Source: Mycobacterium sp. IS-836 (GTDB lineage Bacteria; Actinomycetota; Actinomycetes; Mycobacteriales; Mycobacteriaceae). From it: a DNA stretch of 64,000 nt. Positions 52,325 through 60,449 of the stretch are shown here, in pieces. The stretch lies in contig NZ_MBEU01000002.1 of assembly GCF_001954275.1 (NCBI RefSeq), forward strand, positions 1 to 64,000, written 5' to 3'. A program made the position numbers and the translations under genes. The notes beneath the pieces are model-generated. The model ran no database searches. It was not told the DNA's origin and saw only the letters and a list, made by a program, of their open reading frames with translations. Within the stretch, counting starts at the first letter, position 1, and each line of letters opens with the position of its first letter.

Positions 52325-54550
52325 ATGCCGCTCGGACTTTCCCCGGAGCAGCAGGAACTCAGCGACGCGGTCGGCCGGTTCGCCGGCCGGCACGCCCCGA
52401 TCTCTTCGACGCGCGACGAGTTCGATGCGCTGGCGGCCGGCAAGCTTCCCGGATGGTGGGATGCGTTGGTCGCCAATGGCTTCCACGCCGTTCACCTTCC
52501 GGAACACCTCGGCGGCCAGGGTGGACGGCTGATCGACGCCGCCTGCGTCCTGGAGTCGGCCGGCAAGGCGCTATTGCCCGGACCGCTGCTACCGACGGTG
52601 ACGGCGGGGGCCGTCGCTATGCTGGCAGACCCCACGCCGCAGGCGGAATCGCTGCTGCGTGGCCTCGCATCCGGGACACCCGCCGCGCTCGTCCTGCCCG
52701 ACAATGGCGACTTTCTCGCGCGCGCTGACGGCCCGCAATGGGTGGTCAGCGGGGCGTCCGGCGTGACGATGGGCGCGTGTGCGGCACGGCTGATCCTGAT
52801 CGGCGCCCGCAGCCAGGACGGCGGGGTCGTGTGGGTTCTCGTTGATACCGGAAAGCCAACGGCAACAGTCGAATCCGTGCACGGCACCGACCTCGTCGCC
52901 GATGTCGGCACGCTGCGGCTCGCTGAGCATCGCGCGGAAGAGGCCGACGTGCTCACCGGCATCGACGTCGACCGCGCGGCGTGTGTCGCCCTGGGCCTCG
53001 TCGCCAGTGTGACGGCGGGTATCGGGCGGTGGTGCGTCGAGGTGGTCACCGCGCACCTGCGCACCCGAGAGCAATTCGGCAAGGTGATCGGAACCTTCCA
53101 GGCGTTGCAACACCACGCCGCGATGTTGTTGGTCAACAGCGAACTGGCCACCGCGGCGGCCTGGGACGCTGTGCGCGCCGTCGACGAATCGCTCGATCAG
53201 CACCGGCTCGCCGCGGCCGGCGCCGCCGTGATGGCGATCTCACCGGCGCCGGACCTGGTACTCGATTCGTTGACGATGTTCGGCGCCATCGGCTTCACCT
53301 GGGAACACGACCTGCACCTGTATTGGCGACGCGCCACGAGTCTGGCCGCATCGATCGGGCCGGCGAATCGTTGGGCCCGCCGTCTGGGCGAGCTGACGTG
53401 TACCCGGCAGCGTGACATGTCGGTCAACCTCGGCGACGCGGAATCGGAGTTCCGTTCCCGGGTGGCCGAAACCCTGGACGCCGCTTCGCAACTGCGCAAC
53501 GACCAGCCTGGGCGCCAGGGCGACTACCCGGAATTCGAAACCGGTCCGCAGCGCACCACGATCGCCGAGGCCGGCCTGATTGCGCCGCACTGGCCGCCAC
53601 CGTGGGGAGTCGACGCCAGCCCCTTGCAGCAGTTGATCATCGACGAGGAATTCGACAAGCGACGCGACCTGGTCCGGCCTTCGTTGGGCATCGCCGAGTG
53701 GATCCTTCCGTCGGTGCTGCGCGCCGCACCGAAAGACTTGCAGGAGAAGCTGATCCCGCCGACGCAGCGCGGCGAGATCGCCTGGTGCCAGCTGTTCAGT
53801 GAGCCGGGGGCCGGATCCGACCTGGCCGCGCTGGCGACGCGGGCGACCAAGGTCGACGGCGGCTGGAGCGTCAGCGGGCACAAGATCTGGACGTCGGCGG
53901 CGCACCGCGCGGATTTCGGGGCGCTGCTGGCGCGCACCGATCCGGCCGCGAGCAAGCACCGCGGCATCGGCTACTTCATTCTCGACATGCGATCGCCCGG
54001 GATCGAAGTCCAGCCGATCAAGACGGCCACCGGCGATGCGCACTTCAACGAGGTCTTCCTCAACGAGGTGTTCGTGCCCGACGACATGCTGCTGGGGGAT
54101 CCGACCGACGGCTGGAATCTCGCGATCGCCACGATGGCCGAAGAGCGTTCGGCCATCAGCGGCTACGTCAAGTTCGACAGGGCGGCCGCCCTGCGGGTGC
54201 TCGCGGCGCAACCCGGACCCGACCGCGACGACGCACTGCGCGAGCTCGGCGAGCTCGACGCGTACACCAACGCCATCAAGGCCCTCGGCGTTCGCGAAAC
54301 GATTCGGCTGCTGGACGGCCAAGCCTTAGGGCCAGCATCCAGCATCGCCAAGGTGGCAATGAACGTGCTGCTGCGGCGCACCTTTCAGGCCACGCTGCAG
54401 TTGACCGGGCAGACGGCGATGGTCGCCGATTCGGAACCCGCCGTCGTGCAGCCGTATCTGCACCTGCCCGCCGAATTGATCGGCGGCGGCACCCGGGAGA
54501 TCCAGCTCAACATCATCGCCCAGATGATTCTCGGCCTGCCCCGAAAGTAG
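52325..54550 (+). CDS. Two-domain acyl-CoA dehydrogenase (FadE22/FadE34-like)
   Basis: The 741-aa protein contains two tandem acyl-CoA dehydrogenase units. The first (about 1-350) has [20 protein letters not shown]. The second (about 375-741) has [40 protein letters not shown] and the C-terminal [20 protein letters not shown]. This fused form is known for mycobacterial enzymes acting on bulky side chains, such as steroid intermediates. First gene of an operon with the thiolase-like and DUF35 genes. Confidence 0.92.
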   Translation: MPLGLSPEQQELSDAVGRFAGRHAPISSTRDEFDALAAGKLPGWWDALVANGFHAVHLPEHLGGQGGRLIDAACVLESAGKALLPGPLLPTVTAGAVAMLADPTPQAESLLRGLASGTPAALVLPDNGDFLARADGPQWVVSGASGVTMGACAARLILIGARSQDGGVVWVLVDTGKPTATVESVHGTDLVADVGTLRLAEHRAEEADVLTGIDVDRAACVALGLVASVTAGIGRWCVEVVTAHLRTREQFGKVIGTFQALQHHAAMLLVNSELATAAAWDAVRAVDESLDQHRLAAAGAAVMAISPAPDLVLDSLTMFGAIGFTWEHDLHLYWRRATSLAASIGPANRWARRLGELTCTRQRDMSVNLGDAESEFRSRVAETLDAASQLRNDQPGRQGDYPEFETGPQRTTIAEAGLIAPHWPPPWGVDASPLQQLIIDEEFDKRRDLVRPSLGIAEWILPSVLRAAPKDLQEKLIPPTQRGEIAWCQLFSEPGAGSDLAALATRATKVDGGWSVSGHKIWTSAAHRADFGALLARTDPAASKHRGIGYFILDMRSPGIEVQPIKTATGDAHFNEVFLNEVFVPDDMLLGDPTDGWNLAIATMAEERSAISGYVKFDRAAALRVLAAQPGPDRDDALRELGELDAYTNAIKALGVRETIRLLDGQALGPASSIAKVAMNVLLRRTFQATLQLTGQTAMVADSEPAVVQPYLHLPAELIGGGTREIQLNIIAQMILGLPRK

Positions 54551-54558
54551 GACAGCAC

Positions 54559-55767
54559 ATGGGATTACGTGGAGACGCGGCGATCGTCGGGTATGTGGAA
54601 CTCCCGCCCGAACGCCTGAACAAGGCTTCGCCGGCACCCTTCGTCCTCGAGCAATGGGCCGAACTCGCCGCGGCAGCGCTCGAGGATGCCGGATTGCCCG
54701 GCGAGGCCGTCAACGGGATCGTCGCATCACACCTGGCCGAGTCGGAGATCTTCGTGCCCTCCACGATCGCCGAATACCTGGGTGTGGGAGCGCGATTCGC
54801 CGAGCATGTCGACCTCGGAGGGGCCAGCGCCGCGGCCATGGTGTGGCGGGCGGCCGCGGCCGTCGAACTCGGCATCTGCGACGCCGTCCTGTGCGCGCTG
54901 CCCGCCCGCTACATCACGCCGTCGTCGAAGAAGAAGCCCAGGCCCATGATCGACGCGATGTTCTTCGGCTCGTCCAGCAACCAATACGGCTCTCCGCAAG
55001 CGGAATTCGAAATACCCTACGGCAATCTCGGCCAGAACGGCCCCTACGGCCAGGTGGCGCAACGCTACGCGGCGATCTACGGCTACGACGAGCGTGCGAT
55101 GGCCAAGCTCGTGGTCGACACCCGCGTGAACGCCAACCACACCGAGGGCGCGATCTGGAAGGACAAACCGCTCACCATCGACGACGTGCTGGCCAGCCCG
55201 GTGATCGCCGACCCGTTGCACATGCTGGAAATCGTGATGCCGTGCGTCGGGGGCGCCGCCATCGTCGTCGCCAACGCCGACCTCGCGCGCCGGGCGCGGC
55301 ATCGCCCGGTGTGGGTCAAGGGCTTCGGTGAGCACGTGCCGTTCAAGACCCCGACGTATGCCGCGGACCTACTGACCACGCCGATCGCCGCGGCCGCCGA
55401 CACCGCCTTCGCCATGACCGAGCTGACGCGTGAGCAGATGGACATGGTGTCGATCTATGACTGCTACACCATCACCGTGTTGCTGTCGCTGGAGGATGCG
55501 GGCTTCTGCGAAAAGGGCAAGGGCATGGAGTTCGTCGCCAACCACGACCTGACCTTCCGCGGCGACTTTCCGCTCAACACCGCCGGCGGCCAACTCGGCT
55601 TCGGCCAAGCGGGATTGGCGGGCGGGATGCACCACGTCTGCGACGCCACCCGCCAGATCATGGGCCGCGCGGGCCCGGCGCAGGTCGCCGACTGCAACCG
55701 CGCCTTCGTGTCCGGCAACGGCGGCATCCTGTCCGAGCAGACGACGCTCATCCTGCAAGGGGACTGA
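54559..55767 (+). CDS. Ltp-type thiolase-like protein lacking the nucleophilic Cys
   Basis: The 402-aa protein has the thiolase/lipid-transfer fold. VDLGGASAAAMVWRAAAAVELG occupies the place of the usual reactive Cys, which is missing. IYDCYTITVLLSLEDAGFCEKG and NTAGGQLGFGQAGLAGGMHH are typical of Ltp proteins. Ltp2-like members without the Cys act with a DUF35 partner as retro-aldolases cleaving acyl side chains. A DUF35 gene follows 2 bp later, so an aldolase role is plausible. Confidence 0.88.
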   Translation: MGLRGDAAIVGYVELPPERLNKASPAPFVLEQWAELAAAALEDAGLPGEAVNGIVASHLAESEIFVPSTIAEYLGVGARFAEHVDLGGASAAAMVWRAAAAVELGICDAVLCALPARYITPSSKKKPRPMIDAMFFGSSSNQYGSPQAEFEIPYGNLGQNGPYGQVAQRYAAIYGYDERAMAKLVVDTRVNANHTEGAIWKDKPLTIDDVLASPVIADPLHMLEIVMPCVGGAAIVVANADLARRARHRPVWVKGFGEHVPFKTPTYAADLLTTPIAAAADTAFAMTELTREQMDMVSIYDCYTITVLLSLEDAGFCEKGKGMEFVANHDLTFRGDFPLNTAGGQLGFGQAGLAGGMHHVCDATRQIMGRAGPAQVADCNRAFVSGNGGILSEQTTLILQGD

Positions 55768-55769
55768 CG

Positions 55770-56180
55770 ATGAAATTCGAACGCCCGATGCCCGTCAAAA
55801 CGCCTACCACCGCGCCGTTTTGGGATGCGCTCGCCGACCATCGCATCGTCATCCAGTACTCGCCGTCGCTGCAGTCCTACGTGTTCTATCCGCGGGTGCG
55901 TGCGCCCCGCACGCTGGCCGACGACCTGGAATGGCGCGAGATCTCCGGAATGGGCACCTTGTACTCCTACACCGTGGCCCATCGGCCCGTCAGCCCGCAC
56001 TTCGCAGACGCCGTGCCGCAGCTGCTCGCAATCGTCGAATGGGACGAGGGCCCAAGGTTTTCCACCGAGATGGTCAATGTCGATCCGGCCGATCTTCGGG
56101 TCGGAATGCGGGTGCGGCCGGTGTTCTTCGACTACCCCGAGCACGACGTGACGATGCTGCGTTACGAACCCGCAGCCTGA
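55770..56180 (+). CDS. DUF35 OB-fold protein, partner of the Ltp-type enzyme
   Basis: The 136-aa protein has the DUF35 pattern: an N-terminal helix, then a region that is normally a zinc ribbon and here reads IQYSPSLQSYVFYPR. The OB fold follows (LEWREISGMGTLYSYTVAH, PQLLAIVEWDEGPRFSTEMV). The Cys residues that usually bind zinc are absent. DUF35 proteins form complexes with Ltp thiolases/aldolases, and the gene lies 2 bp after one. Confidence 0.88.
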   Translation: MKFERPMPVKTPTTAPFWDALADHRIVIQYSPSLQSYVFYPRVRAPRTLADDLEWREISGMGTLYSYTVAHRPVSPHFADAVPQLLAIVEWDEGPRFSTEMVNVDPADLRVGMRVRPVFFDYPEHDVTMLRYEPAA

Positions 56181-56195
56181 CGCGCCGAGACGACT

Positions 56196-56298
56196 ACATC
56201 TGCGCCCGCCGCCGAGCGTGCGGCCAGCCGCACGCTGGGGTACGACCGTGCGGCCAGCCGCACGCTCGGGCTGGGACCCTGAAGTTACATCTGCGCCC
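56196..56298. repeat. 13-bp direct repeat flanking the hairpin segment
   Basis: TACATCTGCGCCC occurs at 56196-56208 and again at 56286-56298, the second copy being the last codons of the aldehyde dehydrogenase. The hairpins lie between. It may mark a local duplication of the dehydrogenase 3' end. Confidence 0.7.
56215..56264. terminator. Two tandem GC-rich hairpins between convergent genes
   Basis: AGCGTGCGGC-CA-GCCGCACGCT (56215-56236) is a perfect 10-bp stem. CGTGCGGC-CA-GCCGCACG (56247-56264) repeats its core. They lie between the DUF35 stop (56180) and the convergent aldehyde dehydrogenase stop (56285), where a bidirectional terminator is expected. Mycobacterial terminators often lack a U-tract. 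Confidence 0.7.
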
Positions 56299-57739
56299 AG
56301 ACGACCTTCGTCTGCAGGTAGGTCTCGAGACCCGCTTTGCCGGACTCGTAGCCCCAACCGGATTGCTTGTAACCGCCGAAGGGCATGGAGTGGTCGAACT
56401 GCATCTGGCAGTTCAGCCCCACGGTTCCGGCCTTGAGCCGCTTGGCAATTCGGTGGGCGCGGCCCAGATCGCGGGTCCAAGCGGTGGCGGCCAGGCCGTA
56501 CGTGCTGTCGTTGGCCAGGGCCACCGCCTCGTCCTCGTCGTCGAACGGGATGACCGCGACGACCGGCCCGAAGATCTCCTCCTGGAACAGCCGGCTCGTA
56601 GTGGCGACGTTGGTCAGCACGGTGGGGCGCACGAAGTAACCCTTCCGGTCCACTCGCTCGCCCCCGGTAACGACCTCAACGCCGTCGGAGCGGCCCTGAT
56701 CGAGATAGCCCAGGACGCGGGTGAGCTGCTTCTCGCTGATCAGCGGGCCGATCAAGCTGCCCTCGTCCTTGGGGCCGCCCTGCGGCAGTCCGTTCGCGAC
56801 GTTCGCCAATTGCTCCAGGAACTGCTCGTAGATACCGCGCTGGACGAAGATGCGCGACCCGCACACACACGCCTGGCCGGAGTGGATGAAGGTGCCGAAC
56901 GCCGCCATCGGGACGGCCTTGGACAGGTCGGCGTCGTCGAAGACCACCACCGGCGACTTCCCGCCGAGCTCCAGCGTCACCTTCTTCAGGTTGCTCGCAC
57001 CCGCCGCGTGCACGATTGCCCGGCCGACCTCGGTCGATCCGGTGAAGGCGACCTTCTCGACGTCGGGGTGCGCGGTGATCGCCGCGCCCGCGGTGTGCCC
57101 ATAGCCCAGCAGCAGGTTCGCCACCCCCTCGGGCACCCCGGCCTCGGTGAGGATGTTGTCCAGCACCAGCGCCGACAGTGGGGTCTCCTCGGCCGGCTTG
57201 ACGACGCTGCTGCAGCCCGCCGCGAGGGCCGGGGCCAGCTTGGCGCAGAAATTGAAAACCGGTCCGTTCCACGGGAATATCAGCCCCACCACGCCGTACG
57301 GTTCCTTCAGGGTGTAGGCGTGCTGATGCGAGTCGATGCCGGTGAGGCCGCCGGTGTGCACGTCGGCGGCGATGCCCTCGATCTTGGTGCACCAGCCGGC
57401 GTAGTAACGGAAAAACTCGGAGCCGACGGTCACGGTTCCCTGCGCTTGCAGCGGGGTCATGCCCGCGTTGAGCGATTCGAGTTCGGCTAGCAGCTCCGCG
57501 TTCTGATCGATCAGCTCGCCGACGCGCCACAGGATTTTGGCCCGCTCGCTGGGCGGCTTGCTGTGCCAGACCCCCGACTCGAAGGACGCCTTCGCCCGGG
57601 CCACCGCGTCATCGACGGCTTCCGGCCCGCAGTCCTTGAACTCGGTGACCTGCTCCTCGGTGGCCGGATCGACGACCGCGATCGTCTCACCGGTACCGGG
57701 TCGTTCGCGGATCTCGTCGAGAACCGACTGCACCTTCAT
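56285..57739 (-). CDS. NAD(P)-dependent aldehyde dehydrogenase
   Basis: The 484-aa enzyme has all family motifs: FPWNGPVFNFCAKLAPALAAG, FTGSTEVGRAIVHAAG (nucleotide loop), LELGGKSPVVVFDDAD (catalytic Glu), and GQACVCGSRIFV (catalytic Cys). It oxidises aldehydes to acids. ATG 57739 is chosen because GAGGGG is well spaced; ATG 57745 is too close. Located between the acyl-CoA dehydrogenase operon and the LacI-controlled operon. Confidence 0.93.
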   Translation of the reverse strand: MKVQSVLDEIRERPGTGETIAVVDPATEEQVTEFKDCGPEAVDDAVARAKASFESGVWHSKPPSERAKILWRVGELIDQNAELLAELESLNAGMTPLQAQGTVTVGSEFFRYYAGWCTKIEGIAADVHTGGLTGIDSHQHAYTLKEPYGVVGLIFPWNGPVFNFCAKLAPALAAGCSSVVKPAEETPLSALVLDNILTEAGVPEGVANLLLGYGHTAGAAITAHPDVEKVAFTGSTEVGRAIVHAAGASNLKKVTLELGGKSPVVVFDDADLSKAVPMAAFGTFIHSGQACVCGSRIFVQRGIYEQFLEQLANVANGLPQGGPKDEGSLIGPLISEKQLTRVLGYLDQGRSDGVEVVTGGERVDRKGYFVRPTVLTNVATTSRLFQEEIFGPVVAVIPFDDEDEAVALANDSTYGLAATAWTRDLGRAHRIAKRLKAGTVGLNCQMQFDHSMPFGGYKQSGWGYESGKAGLETYLQTKVVWAQM

Positions 57740-57882
57740 GGCCATCCCCTCGCGTCTTTGCGACCTGAAGCCCCGCCCGCATCCACGCACGGGACCTACC
57801 GGAAGTTACGCGCTTAACCTCCGGATGTCCAGCCCGGCTCCGGCAACCCTGCGCGTGACCAAATTCTTGCGAAACTCGCAGT

Positions 57883-58881
57883 TCACGTCGACTCGCGCAC
57901 GATCAGGCGGGCGACGTCCGTTGGCTGCGGGGGCGCCGGGGCGGCATATCCCAATTCGGTCAGGACGGCGGCGATCGCGGCATCGGCGACGGCGGTCGGG
58001 TTGAACTCCACGGTGGTCAGCGGCGGAGAGCTCAGCGCCGCCATCGGCGTGGCGTCGATGCCCATCACGGCGAGGTCGGCCGGGCAGCGCAGGCCGGCGG
58101 CGCGGATCCCGTGCAGCACCAGGCAAGCGATCTCGTCGCTCTGCGCGCACACCGCGGTGACTCCGTCGCGCACCCAGCCAGTCGCCACCTCGACGGCATT
58201 GTCCTGGGTGACGTCGGCGACGGCGACCGACGGAAGGTCGCGCGCCAGGGCCGCGCCGGCCACGCCCTCGAGCCAGTAATCGCCCAGGAGGCGCCATCTG
58301 CGGTTGCCGGTGTACGCGAAAGCGATCCGCCGGTGGCCCCGTGATACCAGGTGCTCGACGCGTAGCTCGCCGACCGAGAGGTGCGGGTCTCCCAGGGCGG
58401 GCAGCGTCCCGACGTCGATGTGCGGGACGCCCGCCGCCTTCACCGCGTGCGCGGCCGCCTCGCTCAGCGGGAACAGGCTGGTGACCGCGGCCGGGTCGAG
58501 GTTCTCGATGGCCTCGACGACGTGGCGATCGTCTTCGGCCTCGAAGATCTGTAGCTGAAGCAGTCCGACGCGTGCCAGCTCGGTGGTCATCCGGCTGCCG
58601 GCCTGCATCGGCATGTCCCCGACCGCCACGTGCGGCAGCACGTAGAGCACCACGCCGCTCTTCCCCCGAGCGAGGTTGCGCGCCGCGAGGTTGGGACGGT
58701 AACCGAGGAGTTCGGCGGCGCGGTAGACCGCATCGCGGGTCGGCTCGGAGATTCTGCGTCCCTCGGCGTTGTTCAGTACGTAACTGACCGTCGCGGTCGA
58801 CACCCCGGCCAGTCGCGCCACATCGGCGGTGGTGGGCCGCACGGGCTTGTCGACCAATGCATCACCTCTCGGGCCGGCCAT
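57883..58881 (-). CDS. LacI-family transcriptional regulator
   Basis: The 332-aa repressor has the N-terminal LacI headpiece (TTADVARLAGVSTATVSYVLN, ISEPTRDAVYRAAELLGYRPN) and a periplasmic-binding-protein-like effector domain (GHRRIAFAYTGNRRWRLLGDYWLEG, VMGIDATPMAALSSPPLTTVEFN). It faces the amidohydrolase operon. Palindromes at 58912 and 59060 are its likely binding sites. Confidence 0.92.
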   Translation of the reverse strand: MAGPRGDALVDKPVRPTTADVARLAGVSTATVSYVLNNAEGRRISEPTRDAVYRAAELLGYRPNLAARNLARGKSGVVLYVLPHVAVGDMPMQAGSRMTTELARVGLLQLQIFEAEDDRHVVEAIENLDPAAVTSLFPLSEAAAHAVKAAGVPHIDVGTLPALGDPHLSVGELRVEHLVSRGHRRIAFAYTGNRRWRLLGDYWLEGVAGAALARDLPSVAVADVTQDNAVEVATGWVRDGVTAVCAQSDEIACLVLHGIRAAGLRCPADLAVMGIDATPMAALSSPPLTTVEFNPTAVADAAIAAVLTELGYAAPAPPQPTDVARLIVREST

Positions 58882-58911
58882 GCCTCATGGTGGCACGCCA
58901 CGCAAACAACA

Positions 58912-58926
58912 TGGACTAATAGTCCA
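58912..58926. promoter_or_regulatory. LacI-type operator 1
   Basis: TGGACTA-A-TAGTCCA is a perfect 7+1+7 palindrome 31 bp upstream of the lacI-type start. Confidence 0.8.
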
Positions 58927-59059
58927 AGTCGGTAGCTGGCGCTATATTGCCCTACGCGGGCGCATGCCGAGGCGTTTGCCATTGTGGGACAGCTCTTGTC
59001 GGAGCGTGACCGGGCGCAGGACGACCGGCTGCCGCCGTTGACACTGTGACCAACACCAT

Positions 59060-59074
59060 TGTCTACTAGTCACA
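59060..59074. promoter_or_regulatory. LacI-type operator 2
   Basis: TGTCTACTAGTCACA shares the ACTA/TAGTC core of the first palindrome, with symmetric TGNCTA and TAGNCA arms. It ends 23 bp before the amidohydrolase ATG. Two sites about 148 bp apart could support looping. Confidence 0.6.
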
Positions 59075-59097
59075 TCTCGATGCGCGAGGAGTCCGCC

Positions 59098-60447
59098 ATG
59101 AACAAAGACGATCTGATCCTGATCAGCGTGGACGACCACATCGCCGAGCCGGCCGACATGTTCGACGCGCACGTGCCCGCGAAGTACAAGGATCGCGCCC
59201 CGCGCGTGGTCCTCGAGCCCGACGGCGTCCAGCAGTGGTACTACGGCGATATCCGCGGACGCAACATGGGCCTCAACGCCGTCGCGGGCAAACCCCGCGA
59301 GATGTACAACGTCGACGCCTGCAGTTACGACGAGATGCGTCCGGGCTGCTTCAACGTCGACGAACGGATTCGCGACATGAACGCCGGCGGGCAACTGGCC
59401 GGCTTGAACTTCCCGAACTTCACCGGCTTCTCGGGCCAGGTGCTCAACCAGGGCCCCGACCGCGACATCAACCTGCTGATGATCAAGGCCTACAACGACT
59501 GGCACATCGACGAATGGTGCGCGGCGTACCCGGGACGGTTCATCCCCTGCGGCATCCTGCCGCTATACGACGTGGCCGAAGCGGCCAAGGAAGTCAAGCG
59601 GCTCGCGGACAAGGGCTGTCACGCGGTGACGTTTTCCGAGAATCCAGAGGCCTTGGAAATGCCCAGCATTCACACCAAATACTGGTACCCATTGTTCGAG
59701 GCCGTCTGTGAGAACAGCACCGTGCTGTGCACCCACGTCGGTTCCGCGTCGCGATCCGCACAAGTGTCGACCGACGCTCCGCCCAGCGTGCAGATGACGG
59801 CGTCGTCGATGATGAGCATGTTCACCTTCACCGAGCTGATCTGGGCCGAATTCTGGGCCGACTTCCCACAACTCAAGTTCTCCCTCACCGAGGGCGACGT
59901 CGGCTGGATACCGTACTTCCTCTGGCGCGCCGAGCACGTCTACAACCGGCACTCGGGCTGGACGCAGGCGAAGTTCCCGCCCGGCTACGGCGGTCCGACC
60001 GACGTGTTCAAGCGACATTTCTACACCTGCTTCATCAGCGACAAAGTCGGCGTCAAGAACATGGACTGGTTCAACGAGGACATGCTGTGTTGGGAGTCCG
60101 ACTTTCCGCACTCCGACAGCAACTGGCCGTTCGCGCCCGAGGATGTCATCGAGACCATGGGCCACCTCGACGACGCGGTCATCAACAAGATCACGCACGA
60201 AAACGCCATGGCCGCATACTCGTTCGACCCGTTCCGGCACATCCCGAAAGAACACGCGCGGGCCGGCTACCTGCGCGCCCAGGCCACCGACGTCGACGTG
60301 GTGACTCATGTCGGCCATCGCGCCAGCCAGCGTGACCTCGACACCTGGACGCGGATGACGCAGTTCGCGTTGCAGGCGCAGGGATCCGGGCCGGTGACCG
60401 CGGAGGTCACCGGCATCGCCGGGCGCGCCACCACCCTGGGCAACTGA
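59098..60447 (+). CDS. Amidohydrolase-family (PF04909-type) metal-dependent hydrolase
   Basis: The 449-aa TIM-barrel protein starts MNKDDLILISVDDHIAEPADMF. The CTHVGSASR strand and EGDVGWIPYFLWRAEHVYNRH are present, and WESDFPHSDSNWP carries the late Asp/His pair. The first motif has one His (DDHIAEP) in place of the usual HxH, a form common in mycobacterial members. Related enzymes hydrate, hydrolyse or decarboxylate ring-cleavage acids. ATG 59098 follows GAGGAG; first gene of the LacI-controlled operon. Confidence 0.87.
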   Translation: MNKDDLILISVDDHIAEPADMFDAHVPAKYKDRAPRVVLEPDGVQQWYYGDIRGRNMGLNAVAGKPREMYNVDACSYDEMRPGCFNVDERIRDMNAGGQLAGLNFPNFTGFSGQVLNQGPDRDINLLMIKAYNDWHIDEWCAAYPGRFIPCGILPLYDVAEAAKEVKRLADKGCHAVTFSENPEALEMPSIHTKYWYPLFEAVCENSTVLCTHVGSASRSAQVSTDAPPSVQMTASSMMSMFTFTELIWAEFWADFPQLKFSLTEGDVGWIPYFLWRAEHVYNRHSGWTQAKFPPGYGGPTDVFKRHFYTCFISDKVGVKNMDWFNEDMLCWESDFPHSDSNWPFAPEDVIETMGHLDDAVINKITHENAMAAYSFDPFRHIPKEHARAGYLRAQATDVDVVTHVGHRASQRDLDTWTRMTQFALQAQGSGPVTAEVTGIAGRATTLGN

Positions 60448-60449
60448 GC

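Noticed and set aside
55820..57490. 556-codon open frame on the plus strand
   Set aside because: It runs through DUF35, the hairpins and antisense to the aldehyde dehydrogenase; not a real fusion.
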